From assembly GCA_029717555.1 (NCBI GenBank), contig JAMDHS010000054.1:90786-154785 (forward strand): a stretch of 64,000 bases of DNA, read 5' to 3'. Each line of letters opens with the position of its first letter. The first letter of the stretch is position 1. The DNA is from Peribolospora baueri (Eukaryota > Basidiomycota > Peribolosporomycetes > Peribolosporales > Peribolosporaceae). The position numbers and the translations under genes are program-made. The notes under the pieces are model-generated. The model was given only the letters and a program-made list of their open reading frames with translations. It made no database searches and was not told the origin of the DNA. Positions 11,101 to 21,811 of this stretch are shown piece by piece.

Positions 11101-12235
11101 CTCCACGCTCCGATCCTGCGCCTGCACAGCTACGAACTGCCGTGAAGAGTGGAAAGAGATCTGAGATATGCGGTGAGTGGAGGATGGATTGGAGGTTGGG
11201 AGGAGGCCGGCAAGATGGAGAAAGCGAGACCGACGAGTGCGAGCAGAAGGTTCCTGCTCGCCCGCGCCGTTCGCTTCTTCCGTTGCGGATGCGGTCGGTT
11301 CACCAGTTATGCCCTCGCGAAGACCCTCACGCAGGGCGTCCGCGTCCAAGCTCCACGCTTTCACCTCTCCCTCGCCAGAGCCTGTCAAAATGAGCAGGTC
11401 GGGCTCAGAGACATCCATGGACCAGCATTCGGAGCGGTGGGCGACGACTGTCTCCACGCAGTGCTGCACAGAGAGGTCCCAGAGCTTGAGGAACGTATCT
11501 TTGCCCGTTGTAAGCAGATAGCCTGGTGATGTAGCAGAAGGCTCAATGGAAGATGAAGATGGGTCGGAGGGCGGCGTTTGGAGAAACGACAGCGCCGTGA
11601 TTTGATCGCGGTGACCTCGAAGACTAGGGACCGAGGGCAGAGTCGAACAGATCAGCGATACGAATTTCTCATTCAGAACTCATTTTAGCAAAGCAAAGGT
11701 GGCGGCAGCACTCACCGGAACATGCCCGTCTCGGCAACCAAATCCCACAGGATGATGTCTGTGTCCTGACTGCCGCTCACCAAGCGCGCGCCGTCATGAT
11801 CGAAAGCTAGGGCGGTGACGGCCTTCTTGTGACCATTGAAAGTAATGATCACCGTACCCGTAATACTGTCCCAGAGACGGATCGAGCCGTCGAAGTAGCC
11901 GACGGCGAAGACGTTCGGCCGAGGAGAGGAGGCGATGCAGGTCACTTCCGCGCGGTGTCCAATTTCGTGCCACATTGCCATCTGAGAAAAGGGTTGTGGG
12001 CGAATCAAATACAATGTTTGTCAGTTCAATCCAAAAAAAATAGAAAATAAAAGCAAGTAAAGATATGAAGCCGTGGTCGCAAACTGACCATCTGGCCCTT
12101 TTTGACATCCCATACGAGCACATCCTCGAGCGCCGGCACGTAGGCAAGCTTGCCGTCGTAATACGACCTCGAGCCGGCGCTGCAGATGAGGCCAAACGCC
12201 TGAGCTGGTACATGCTCGAGGTACGAGCGGACCAT
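8185..12235 (-). CDS. UTP12: U3 snoRNP / small-subunit processome WD-repeat protein UTP12 (DIP2, WDR3)
   Basis: Nucleolar component of the UTP-B subcomplex, needed for early 18S rRNA processing. Ten exons (12089-12235, 11716-11981, 10804-11623, 10192-10707, 9889-10065, 9549-9806, 9300-9431, 8728-9171, 8462-8602, 8185-8349) join in frame to 1021 residues, close to the family size. The N-terminus [17 protein letters not shown] and [12 protein letters not shown] match the DIP2/WDR3 family. Many WD40 blades follow, for example [39 protein letters not shown] and DKTVKYWD. A very basic low-complexity insert ([15 protein letters not shown]) interrupts the first propeller. The helical C-terminal Utp12 domain includes [16 protein letters not shown] and [16 protein letters not shown]. 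The start at 12235 is the ATG of the conserved N-terminus. It is divergent from the uridine phosphorylase gene. Confidence 0.95.
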
Positions 12236-12562
12236 GATTATGGATAGAGCCCCCGCTGAAGCTTGGCTGCTGGGTTTGCAGGAAGAGAACTGAAGACGAA
12301 CAGACAAACCTCTCGCGGTGGAAATGCCGCAGGAAATTTTTGGGACCTCGATCATCTTATAGTCGCCTAACGACGCCTACCGCCGTTCGGCCAAGCCGAG
12401 CATGTGATCTCAGCCAACGCACGGGCCGGTGGGGCGCGAGGGGCACGACGGCTCCCTCGTTCTTCTTCGGAGCGCTCTAACATTGCTTATCTCGTTCACC
12501 CCCCTCTCACCCTCTTCGCTTTCCACCATCTCATAGACAATTGGATTCGTAGACTAGAAGAC
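12236..12562. promoter_or_regulatory. Shared upstream region of UTP12 and uridine phosphorylase
   Basis: This is the 327-bp space between two divergent ATGs, one for a ribosome-assembly factor and one for a nucleoside phosphorylase. It has pyrimidine-rich leader sequence on the + side. No named site is claimed. Confidence 0.45.
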
Positions 12563-14821
12563 ATGAAGGACCTTCTCACTAACGCCAACTTCCCCATGTC
12601 GGCCGATGGACGCGTGTAAGTGTCGTCGTCAAGCCGCGGTATCGTATCTTCAATGCGAGCGCATATACGAGTAGAGTGACATGTTAGAGAAACTGACTAG
12701 CGTTGCTTTTCTCTCATTCTCTCTTTTCTCGTACAGATACCATGTTGGTATTAAAGCCGGGGAGTATGTATCGACCATCTTCTGTTGGCTCCATTCCAGC
12801 TTCTTCCACCTACGTAATTCTCAGCCTGATTATAACGCCTTTCCCTCGCCAGGGCGGCCAACCGCGTGGTGAGCTCGTCTCCCAATAGTTTCTCCCCGCA
12901 ATGATAGAATAACAGCTCTCATCCCTTACACTTCTACATTCTCTTCCTCTTCCCTCGCTCTCCTTCCAGATCACTGTAGGCGACCCAGCCCGTGCACGGA
13001 GGATCGCCTCGCACTTCGACGCACCTCCCTACGAATACCTGTCGGGTCGCGGCTTCCTCACCCTCACAGGTAAATTCAAGAATGTGCCTGTGACCGTCAT
13101 TGCGATGTGAGCGCTTGTGTACATTGAACCGGATGAACTCCCGAAAGAGATGCACGCCACAAATGTCAAGAGACCTCGAGACTTGAAACTCTCCTCAACC
13201 TGCCTCATTCCCGCCTCCTTTTCTATACACTCGTCCAGCAACATGGGGTTCTCGAACGTGGATTTTTTTGTCCGAGAGCTGAGGGCCGTCACGAGAGGCG
13301 ACTTGGTCATCGTACGGTAAGTCCATGGCTGTGCCGTCAATTAGTGCTCACACTGCTCTCCGGGCTCAGTATTGGCATGGGCAGATGTGGCAGCTCATCT
13401 TCCCTTTCTCATCTTTTTTTTTTTCGTATGCTTTTAGCCTCGGGTCTTGCGGCTCTCTCGACCCCTCTCTGGGAATTGGCAGCATAGTAGTCCCCTCCAC
13501 CGCCTACTGCGTCCTCACAAACTACGACTTTTTCCACCCAGATACCGACCCCAAACTTTGGCAGTCTGGAGAGATCGAGCCGTACACGCTCACTAAACCG
13601 GTGCGACGATGGCTTCGTCCGGCAGCACGACACGTCCGTCGTTTGCGAGCTTTGGTCTAGCGAGAAGTTGACATACGAACATGACTTATGTTGTGAAACG
13701 TCACTTAGATATCGGGAGACAGGGCCCTTCACGATCAGGTGTGTTCGAAGTCACGGTTTCATCTGGTCTTCCATTATCCGACTCCCCGCTCTATATCTTT
13801 GCACCTTTTTGACGCGGATGAGCTCCTTCTCCAGCTAAAAGCAGCTCTCGAACGCACGATGCCGGAAAAAGCCACCCTCACGCAGGGTCGCCAGTTCCGC
13901 GTCAAGGGTGATACGCTGGATGCTAGCGCTGACAGGTGGGTCCGCGTATGAGCTTGTCCTCAGCGTTGGCTCCATCTGACTGGAAAGGAGGCACAGGGCG
14001 CGCGCTGACAGTCGTTTGTCCCTCGGATTTGTTTCGTCTCTCTCGCGAACGTTTGGGCTTTTGGAACGGCAGCTTCTACTCCTCCCAAGGCCGCGCGGAC
14101 CCGCAGTTCTTTGACGCGAATGCCAACCTTGTTTCAACTCTGCTCGCTCGCCGTCCAGGAACAGCGACGTTTGAGATGGAGACCGCGGTGCTCTACCATC
14201 TCGCCTGGCTTTCCACCTTGGCCGACCGGCTCCGGGAGAGGTATGGGGGTGAGCTACCGAATGCCGGGGAGATGGCTACGCCGAAGGACGAGGATAGGCC
14301 AGTGCCACCTAAGGTTAGGGGAGAGGAGAAATTGGGAGGAGAGATGGGAGGAACGATTAGGGCAGGGGCCGTGCAGATTGTGTGAGTATGCGGAGGCCTT
14401 CTCTCCGTCCTGATGTGTGAAGTTAACGCGCGTCGTCCGTCTTGTCTCGTTCTGAACGACCGCACTCGATACCCCAACTGCAGCTTCGCGAACCGAACCG
14501 ATTCGGGCTTCATAACGCCCGACGAAGTCTCCGTGCTCGAGTCGTGGGCCGGCTTGGGTGTTCTGGAGGCTTTGGCTGGATTCGACATCCCTGAAGACGT
14601 GAGTATCGTTCCTTTTTCAGGAATTAAAGCGGCAAAGTCCGAGGGGTGGGGGGGGATGCAATGGAACGAATGGATGGGAGAAGGCGGGCATGTCGGCACG
14701 CTCCCCCACTTTGTGACCTCGTTGACGCGCCGCCATCGTCGCTCCCCAACCTGTTTTTCATTTCTCTTTTTCCCAATGTTCACAGAGACTGCACCCTGCA
14801 GCTGGCTCCGTCTGGGCTTGA
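12563..14821 (+). CDS. Uridine phosphorylase / nucleoside phosphorylase family enzyme
   Basis: Cytosolic enzyme of pyrimidine salvage that would cleave uridine with phosphate to uracil and ribose-1-phosphate. Eleven exons join in frame to 358 residues, including very small ones at 12737-12763 (27 nt), 12853-12868 (16 nt) and 13709-13738 (30 nt). Family marks are YHVGIKAGEAANRV, ITVGDPARARRIA (phosphate loop), MGFSNVDFFVRE, LGSCGSLDP and the nucleoside-binding ATFEMETAVLYHLAW. The ATG at 12563 precedes SADGRVYHVG, the normal N-terminus. A charged insert (MATPKDEDRPVPPKVRGEE) sits after the FEMET helix. Uridine is favoured over purine nucleosides by overall similarity, but the sequence alone does not prove it. 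Confidence 0.9.
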
Positions 14822-15646
14822 GTAGAGCGCGAAGGGTGGTCACGGTGCTCGCAGCGGTTAAGAAAGAGACACCGAATATCTGCAGGCCACGATGAGCCAT
14901 CATCCAACCGTCGCGCCACTTTCAAGCGCATGTCCCGTCTCCTAGGCCCACTTCATCCCCACCGTCGTGTAATCAAACTTGTCAAGGAATGTAGACGCGC
15001 TTCGTCGCCGACGTAGGAGACGGACAGTGCGCGTGGATGGTATGGTGGGGAAGACCTTTTGGGCTGATGCCAGGAGGGTGGAAGCCGCACGCGAGGGGTC
15101 CCGGCGCAGATGCAGAAAGTTTGGGGTCGAGCGATGAATGGATCGCGAAGAGGGGGCCTACCCTACACCTTTGCTCATGCTTTCGTCCAACATGAGGCGG
15201 CTTGGCTTGAGCGCCCGCCTTCACAGGGACGATACGAAAGTCGGAGAGAAAACGAACGACGCGCCTTGGGTCGGGTCGGGAGCTCCTCGCCTCCCCTTGG
15301 GCTCGCTCACTGGCTCGGAAAGGGAAAGTTTGTTCTCGACACATACGAGACGAGACAAAAAAAAAACGATGACGGAGAGGTAAAGGCATCGTAGGGAGAG
15401 AAGAAAGAGGAAGGAAAGGGGTGGAGATGATGAGATGAGGGAGGGGGACCACCAACATTCATTCGGACTGGATTGGATTGGGACCTGGGGCTGGGGCGAA
15501 AGGGAGAAAAGGGGAAACAAAATACTACTACGACTAGACTAGACTACACAAAGTTCTGTGCGGGGTAGACAGAAGAACGAAAGGAAGATGGGGACCAGTC
15601 GCGCTCCGGTCGGGCCCCGCCCGCCCGCCCCGCCGTCCCCTCTTCT
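14822..15646. other. Convergent intergenic space, no gene seen
   Basis: This lies between the ends of the uridine phosphorylase gene and the BET gene. Only short frames are present, with an A-rich run near 15357-15366. Confidence 0.45.
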
Positions 15647-18600
15647 TCACTCGGACTCGCTCCCGTCAGAATCGCTGTCCGAGTCGTCGTCCGAGCCCGA
15701 GTCGGAAGAGTCGGTGGAAGCGAGGTCGTCGTCGTAGCCTTCGATCGCGCGCTCCAGGGCCATCATCCTGGCGGCCGCACCGCCGCCGTTGGCGTTGGCA
15801 CCGAGAGCGGCGGGGTTGTCGAAACTCTTCAGCTGCTCCTCGAGCCTCCGAATCCTCTCACTTTCCTCATCCTCGTCCAGGTTCTTCCTCTTCAGCCCTC
15901 CTGTACCCCTCTTCCTCCCATCGATCGGCAAAGATCCCAGCGCGCCCGCGTCTGAAGTGCCAAACATGGCCACCCCGTTTCCGCCGTTGCTTCGACCTCC
16001 TCCGCCCACACCGCCCGCGCTATCACCACTGCCGCCGCCGTTGGCGGAGCCATTCTTGGCGCCCTTGCCGGCGGCGGCGTGCACCTTCTTGCTCTGACGA
16101 GGCTTGCGAGGCTTGACGACAAAGGAGTAGAGCTTGTAGAGCGTCCTGGGTGCCAGAGCGTCGATGTCGAGCTCGATCTCCTCGCTCGACTGCGGAACGA
16201 AACAAGCGAGACGAAAAAAAAAATCATGCATGAGCTGGTCGTTCCGTACCGAATCGTCGGCTGACTCGTCCCTAAAGTAGACAGACACAGAGCCCATCCA
16301 CCGACTCACGTCCTTCAAATCCGGCCGACTCTCATGAATAATCCGAATCGCCTTGTCCAACCGATCTCCCTCGAGCTGAGTAATCTTCTCCGCCAACTCG
16401 GTCTTCATCTCATAGGTGATCGGAGGGTGACTCTCCTCGTCGTCCGAGCTCGCTCCCTCCCCTCCGTCGCGGTGCTGCTGCGCCTGCGCCTGTGCCTTTT
16501 TCTTGCCTCCACCCCCCGTGGCCTTCTTCGACGCGCCTCCCGCCCCGGTGCCTGAAGACTTGGCATGGTTAGCGGCCGCCTTGGAAGACGATCCGCCGAC
16601 GGCGGATGCGGCGCCCGCCTCGCCGGACTTGCGCTTAGATACGCCGCCGGATTTGGCGGCCTTGGCAGCCGACTTGGATGAACTGGCGCCGGGATGGTCT
16701 GCGCCGGCGCCGGAGCCACCCTTGGCCGACGATCGTTTGGCGCCACCCTTGGCCTTTTCCTTGTCCTTTTTCTTACCGGACGAGGGACCGAGGTCTTGCT
16801 TCTTAAGCATTTCCAGCTTGCTGTGAATTTGAGCGAGCTCCTTCTCCATCTCCCGTACCCGGCGGACTGATCGACGGGAAATGAAAAAAGAACAGGAATG
16901 AGCATGACCAAATGGGACGGGACACGAAGTCGCTAAATCTAGACGCCCGCTCACCGCGCTCGCTCTCCTCATCATCCTCCTCCTCGCTTTCCACCTCCAC
17001 CTCCACCTCCTCCTCCTCCTCTTCCTCTGGCTCCTTCCAGGCGGGCCGATGGCGCCACTTGTCGTCATAGACCTTTTCGAGCGTGCGACCGGCCTCATGC
17101 ACGGGGTTGCCGGGCGGGTTGTACCTGTAGCAGTTGTTGAACATGAGGCGGATGTCGCTGTCGAACGCATCTCCGTCCGGATAAAGACCGCGGTCTAGCT
17201 TGGAGCGAATGGTGGAGAGGTCCATGGGATGCTTGATCACCTGAGGGTAGTCGAAGAGCTGCATTTTCACGTGGTCGACGGGGTCATAGAAGGCCGAGGC
17301 ATAGGTCCAATGCTTCTGCTTGTGAAGCTCGTGCATGACGGCGGAAGCGTACTTGAGTTCCGCTTCGGCGTGCTGTTCCTTGGAAAGCGCGCGGGCCAAC
17401 TTGCGCGATCGGTTCTTGCCGCCAGCACTGCCGCGCCGACCGGCACGACGAGAGCTGGAAGGCTCCTCCACCGTCCATGGGAGGTCCTTGGGCGGTGGAG
17501 GAATGATCTCCCGTTTCGGTCTGCCGTCGGTCGAAGAGCGACGAATGACGGGTAGAGAGGTGGAAGGACGACGTAGCTTTTTCTTCTCCGATGCCGGCGA
17601 CGGTGGCTCCGCCGCCGGAGGGCTAGTTTGCGCGGCTGGCTTGGGGGAAGGCTTGAGGGGCTGGATGAGGGCGAAAGAGAAGGGCAAGGTGTGAGACCGG
17701 GGGGGGGGGGGCGGAAGGGAACGAACGGAGTCGAAGCGGGTGGGCGACTCACCTCCGGAGCACTCGGCATCTGCCTGTTCTGCTTCTCAAACATCTCCTC
17801 GAGCGCCTTGGCGTCCTGGGCGACGGGAATGTCCCTGCCGTTAAATTTGTAGCAATTGGCCCACACCTTCCTCATGTCGTCCACGAACGTTTCCACCGTC
17901 GGATACGTTGCGTGTTCGGCGTCCGGCATGATCCTGCCTCGGGAGAGGCCGGCGGTCGGGCCGGCGGCGGTCTTGGCGGAGACGCCGAGGGTGTCCGAGG
18001 TGTTTTTGAGCTTGCGCTCGACGGTGCCGAGGTCCATGGGTTCGGTGATCACTTCGTAGTAGTGAGGAATGTTCCACGCATCAGCGTCGACGGGCTCGTT
18101 GAAGTACTTTGCCGCCTTGGATTTCCGCATCTGCCGCACGACGGCGATGGCAAACTTGAGTTGCTCCTTGGACCACTGCGGGGGTGGCTGAGCGGCGCCA
18201 GCCGTGGAGAGGATTTTGGTGGTAGGAGCCTTGCGCTGAAGAAGAAAAGAAGAGGTGAGTGAGCCCAACCTTGCCGACGACGGTAGGGCGATCGAGCGGG
18301 GTCTTGAAGCGGAGAGGCGAATGGCTCACCTCACTGACGTCGTACCCGGCATACTGCTTGGCCATCTTCCTCGGCCGCTTGTTCGGCGGCTCTCCCTGAG
18401 AAACGTGGGAAGCGGCGGCGCCAGCTTGGACGGTGGTGGCGGCGTCCACCGGTTGGATCGGCGCGGAGGAAGGGGCAGGAACGGGCGGCGGGGGGGAGGC
18501 GACACTCGAGCCGGCCTGGTCCTGTGGCCGATCGAGGGAAGTGGAGGGAGCGGAGGAGGCGGGCAAGGAGGAGGACGGGGCGAGGAGGGAATCTACGTCC

Positions 18601-18851
18601 ATCGCGTCGGCGGTTCGAGCTGGCGGCGGCGCGGCGACTTGGACATCCATCGCGTCGGCGGTGGGCGGATCGTGCTCCGCGTCGCGGGCCATCCCCTCGA
18701 CGTCGACGTCCACGGTTCCGTTGCCATTGCCGTTGTCCTTTGGCGGATGGGGGGCCGGGTCGGCGGCGGGGACGGGAGGACCGTCGGGGTTGGGGAGGGG
18801 GTGAGCGAGAGGAGGGGACGTGGTGGTGGCGACGGTGGTGGCGATGGGCAT
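15647..18851 (-). CDS. BDF1: BET-family double-bromodomain chromatin protein (Bdf1-like)
   Basis: Nuclear reader of acetylated histone tails, linked in yeasts to TFIID and SWR1 function. Order of parts: a Pro/Ala/Ser-rich N-terminus from the ATG at 18851; a basic KRPRKMAKQYAGYDVSE motif before bromodomain 1; bromodomain 1 with HYYEVITEPMDLGTVERKL and the acetyl-lysine-binding Asn in WANCYKFNG; a Pro/Ser linker; bromodomain 2 with YPQVIKHPMDLSTIRSKL and NNCYRYNPPGNPVHEAG; an acidic run; a coiled segment EMEKELAQIHSKLEMLKK; a Lys/Ser/Ala/Gly stretch; and an ET domain with ITYEMKTELAEKITQL and DIDALAPRTLYKLYSFV. It ends in an Asp/Ser tail. About five exons; the ET domain is split by an intron near 16200-16310. 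The symbol follows yeast usage and orthology is inferred from architecture. Confidence 0.93.
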
Positions 18852-18950
18852 GGGACGGTGGTGACGGGAGAGTCAGAAGAGATGGAAGGGGGGACGGATG
18901 GGGATGGAGTGGGATTAGAGATGCGATGTGATGATAGATAGGGAGGGGAG

Positions 18951-19025
18951 GATGGGATGGGATGGGATGGGATGGGATGGGATGGGATGGGATGGGATGG
19001 GATGGGATGGGATGGGATGGGATGG
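18951..19025 (+). repeat. GGGAT/GATGG pentanucleotide array, 15 copies
   Basis: 75 bases of perfect GATGG units, giving GGG runs separated by AT. It begins about 100 bp upstream of the BET start codon. The G-rich strand is the + strand, which is the template strand for the BET gene. Confidence 0.95.
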
Positions 19026-19308
19026 AGGGTTAATGAGATGGAGTGATGGAGTGATGGAGCGCGACGACGAACGGACGGATGCGTGTCGGACGCGTCAGAC
19101 AGAGAGAGACAGCCGAGCGCAGGCAGAGCCACAGAGGCGAATTGAGGCGAGGCGGAGAACGCGAAAAGGAGAAATGATTCTCGACTTCGGGTCGATCGCG
19201 TCGCCGGTCTGTTAAATACCCCCCTCCGCACAAGCCACCGACGCGGCGCGATGACAAGGAGGATCGACGACGGCCGGTCGGACGGACGGACGGACAGGAA
19301 AGACAGCC

Positions 19309-19360
19309 AGCCAGCCAGCCAGCCAGCGAAGCCAGACAGACAGACAGACAGACAGACAGA
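19309..19360 (+). repeat. CCAG and GACA tetranucleotide runs
   Basis: Two adjoining microsatellites, (CCAG)n then (ACAG)n, upstream of the BET gene. Confidence 0.85.
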
Positions 19361-21207
19361 GGGGGCGGGCCGCAGGAAGCCGGGTGCTGGCAAGGGTCGC
19401 GTTTGTACGTTCGCCTGACCCGAACCCGCAGTAGCTGGGATTAAGAAGAAGGAAAAAGAAAAGAAATGAAGAAAAAAATAGGGTCGCCTAGGCGGGTGCG
19501 GACGGCGATGGGCGGCGTTGGGCGGGTGGCGTGGGCGACGAGGACGGGCGTGCGTTGTGGCGAGGAGAGAGACGAACGAACGAACGAGCGGCGAATTCTC
19601 ACTCGCCGCTGTCGCCCGCCTTCTTATCTCTTTTCCCGCCCGCCGCACCCGCCGCCCAACACATGCGCGCACGTGCCCCATTCATGCACACGCGCCGCAG
19701 TCGCCTCCTGAGCCCGCCCGCCCGTTCCGGCCGCCGTTCGCCGTTGCGTTCGTTCGTACTCGTTATCATGTCGTCGGGCTCGAAGAGAGAAGCAAGAGGC
19801 GAAGGGAAAGAAGAAGAAGAAAAGGACAAGAGGATAAGATGAGACGCGCCAGAAGCCCCCTCTCCCACGAGCGGACAGACCGAAAAGGCACGACCCGACC
19901 GGGCGCCTGCCATCCTGTCCTGCCCGCCGCCACGCCGGCCTGTCTACCTCACCAGTCAGTCCGGCAACGAAGGAAGGAAGGAAGGCAGACAGACATGCCT
20001 GCTTTGCCTGATCGCGCGGAGAAATACGACGATGGAAAAAGAAAAAGAAACAAAACAACACAACACAACACAAAAAACAAATACGAAATACGATTCGCAA
20101 AATCCTCGCGAGACCCCATCCATCCGTCGCTTCTCTCTTCCGACCCATTCATTCTCGAGATTGAATCGCATCACATCACATCGCATCGCAATGCAACGCA
20201 TCCTTATCCCAACGTCTCATCTCGTCTCGTCTTGTTTGGGTCAGCCGCACCCGAGAAAAAAAAAAGCAAAGCCGGATGGATATGCAGCCGACTCTGTCTG
20301 TTAGCATACGGGTCCATAGATATGCCTTCGCATAGTGCATAGCGATCCCCCTTTCCCGTTTGCTCCCCAGCCAAAACGCTGGTCTATATGCATACTAAAC
20401 ATACCCGCATATTGCAAGCACTGACACCGGTGCCGCCCTTACCAGGTATGCACCCTCGGCATGCATAGTTAGGGTTGAGTATCACGTGCATCCTCGTGGT
20501 GTTGGAGATGGGCGGCGACGAGCACCGTGGTTACGCGGCTGAAACAATAACGCACACATCCACTTTCGTCCATCCACCGTCAGTTCTAACATTACTACAC
20601 GTGGGTGCTTGTCCGCGTTTCACCATCTCTTTCAAAGAACATGTCAACGAGCAGCGTAAACAAACCGATCTTCGACAGTTCTTTTCTGCACACCGCTTCT
20701 TCTTGAACATGGTTGTGTTATGACGTGTACATACTCCACAGTAAAGCTTGGAATTCATGTCTTGATGGACGCTATCGACAGTGGCAACGACTGCGGCAAA
20801 TATGCATAGACCACTCTGGGTTTAAGTCTCCCTCTCGCATACTGCATAGCCCTCGGGCTATACAACTCTTATGCTTATAGACAGGGTTGACTGTACATAC
20901 AATACAGCACACGCTTTCGTTTCCGCACCGGCGCTGGGGGCCGATCGATCGATCGATCCGATGCGATGCGATCAAACAAACAAAAACCAACAACAACAAA
21001 AACGGACGTCGCCCCGACCTTGTGCAGCGCAGCGGGGTTGCGCGCGCTAGCTAGCTGAGAAGTTCATTGGAGCTGTCGAACAGACAACAGACAACGAACA
21101 ACAGACAACAGACAGACGGACGGACAGGGCGTCGAGCAAGAAAGGCATTTTCATCAAGATCAAGATCAAGAGAGAACAGAGCAAAGGTCCGTGCGACGAT
21201 GGATGGA

Positions 21208-21210
21208 TCG

Positions 21211-21249
<39 letters not shown>

Positions 21250-21251
21250 AG
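21208..21251 (+). repeat. CAGG/GGCA tetranucleotide array
   Basis: About ten uninterrupted GGCA units within the 3' flank of the GATA gene. Confidence 0.9.
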
Positions 21252-21811
21252 CGATAGCGAGCGCGAGCAAAAGCAAGCAAGCGAGAGAGAAGGACGGACG
21301 GACGGACGGGAATGAAGAAAGAAAGCGACGTGCGAATGACGACGTGACATGGGTGGACGATATCTGTACAGGAACGGCATTCGTTGCGCCGCGGTCCTTC
21401 GTTATCTCCGACGGCCAAGAGGAAGGAAGGGGCAAGAAGGGGAAAAAGCTGAGGAGGATGGGTGAGACGAGATGGAAAATTGTCCAAAGGGCAAGGCAAA
21501 GAAAGGCGAACCGAACGAGGAAGGATGGGATGGGGAAACGGGTGATGGCGACAGCATAGATCGTGCGCTGAAGACAAGGAGCCCAAGATAGACAAAGAAA
21601 AAGAGTCGGGGAAGAGATGGCTCGACGACGAAAAAAACGAAGACGGGGTGGTGGTGATCAGAGTTCATCAGAGAAGCGAAAAGACCAAGATGGGCCGGAA
21701 GGCGGAGGCGGACGGAGGATGAACGAGGAATAGGACGATGCAATGCGATGTGCAGCGTAGCGCTGCGACGGTGGCCCCGGATCACGGACGGCGAGATGAG
21801 ATGGGTTAGGC

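Larger units (their letters stand above)
18852..21811. other. Repeat-rich gene-free stretch between BET and GATA genes
   Basis: About 3 kb with no convincing gene. It should hold the upstream region of the BET gene and the 3' flank of the GATA gene, both on the minus strand. It contains a GATGG array (18951-19025), CCAG and GACA runs near 19309-19360, CAACA/AACAA runs near 20040-20090, a cluster of GCATA/TATGC words at about 20300-20920, a GATC run near 20943-20957, and a GGCA array near 21210-21250. Confidence 0.5.

Noticed and set aside
18593-19681. 362-codon minus-strand frame overlapping the BET gene start
   Set aside because: It runs through simple repeats (SHPIP units from the GATGG array) and overlaps BET codons in another phase; not a protein gene.
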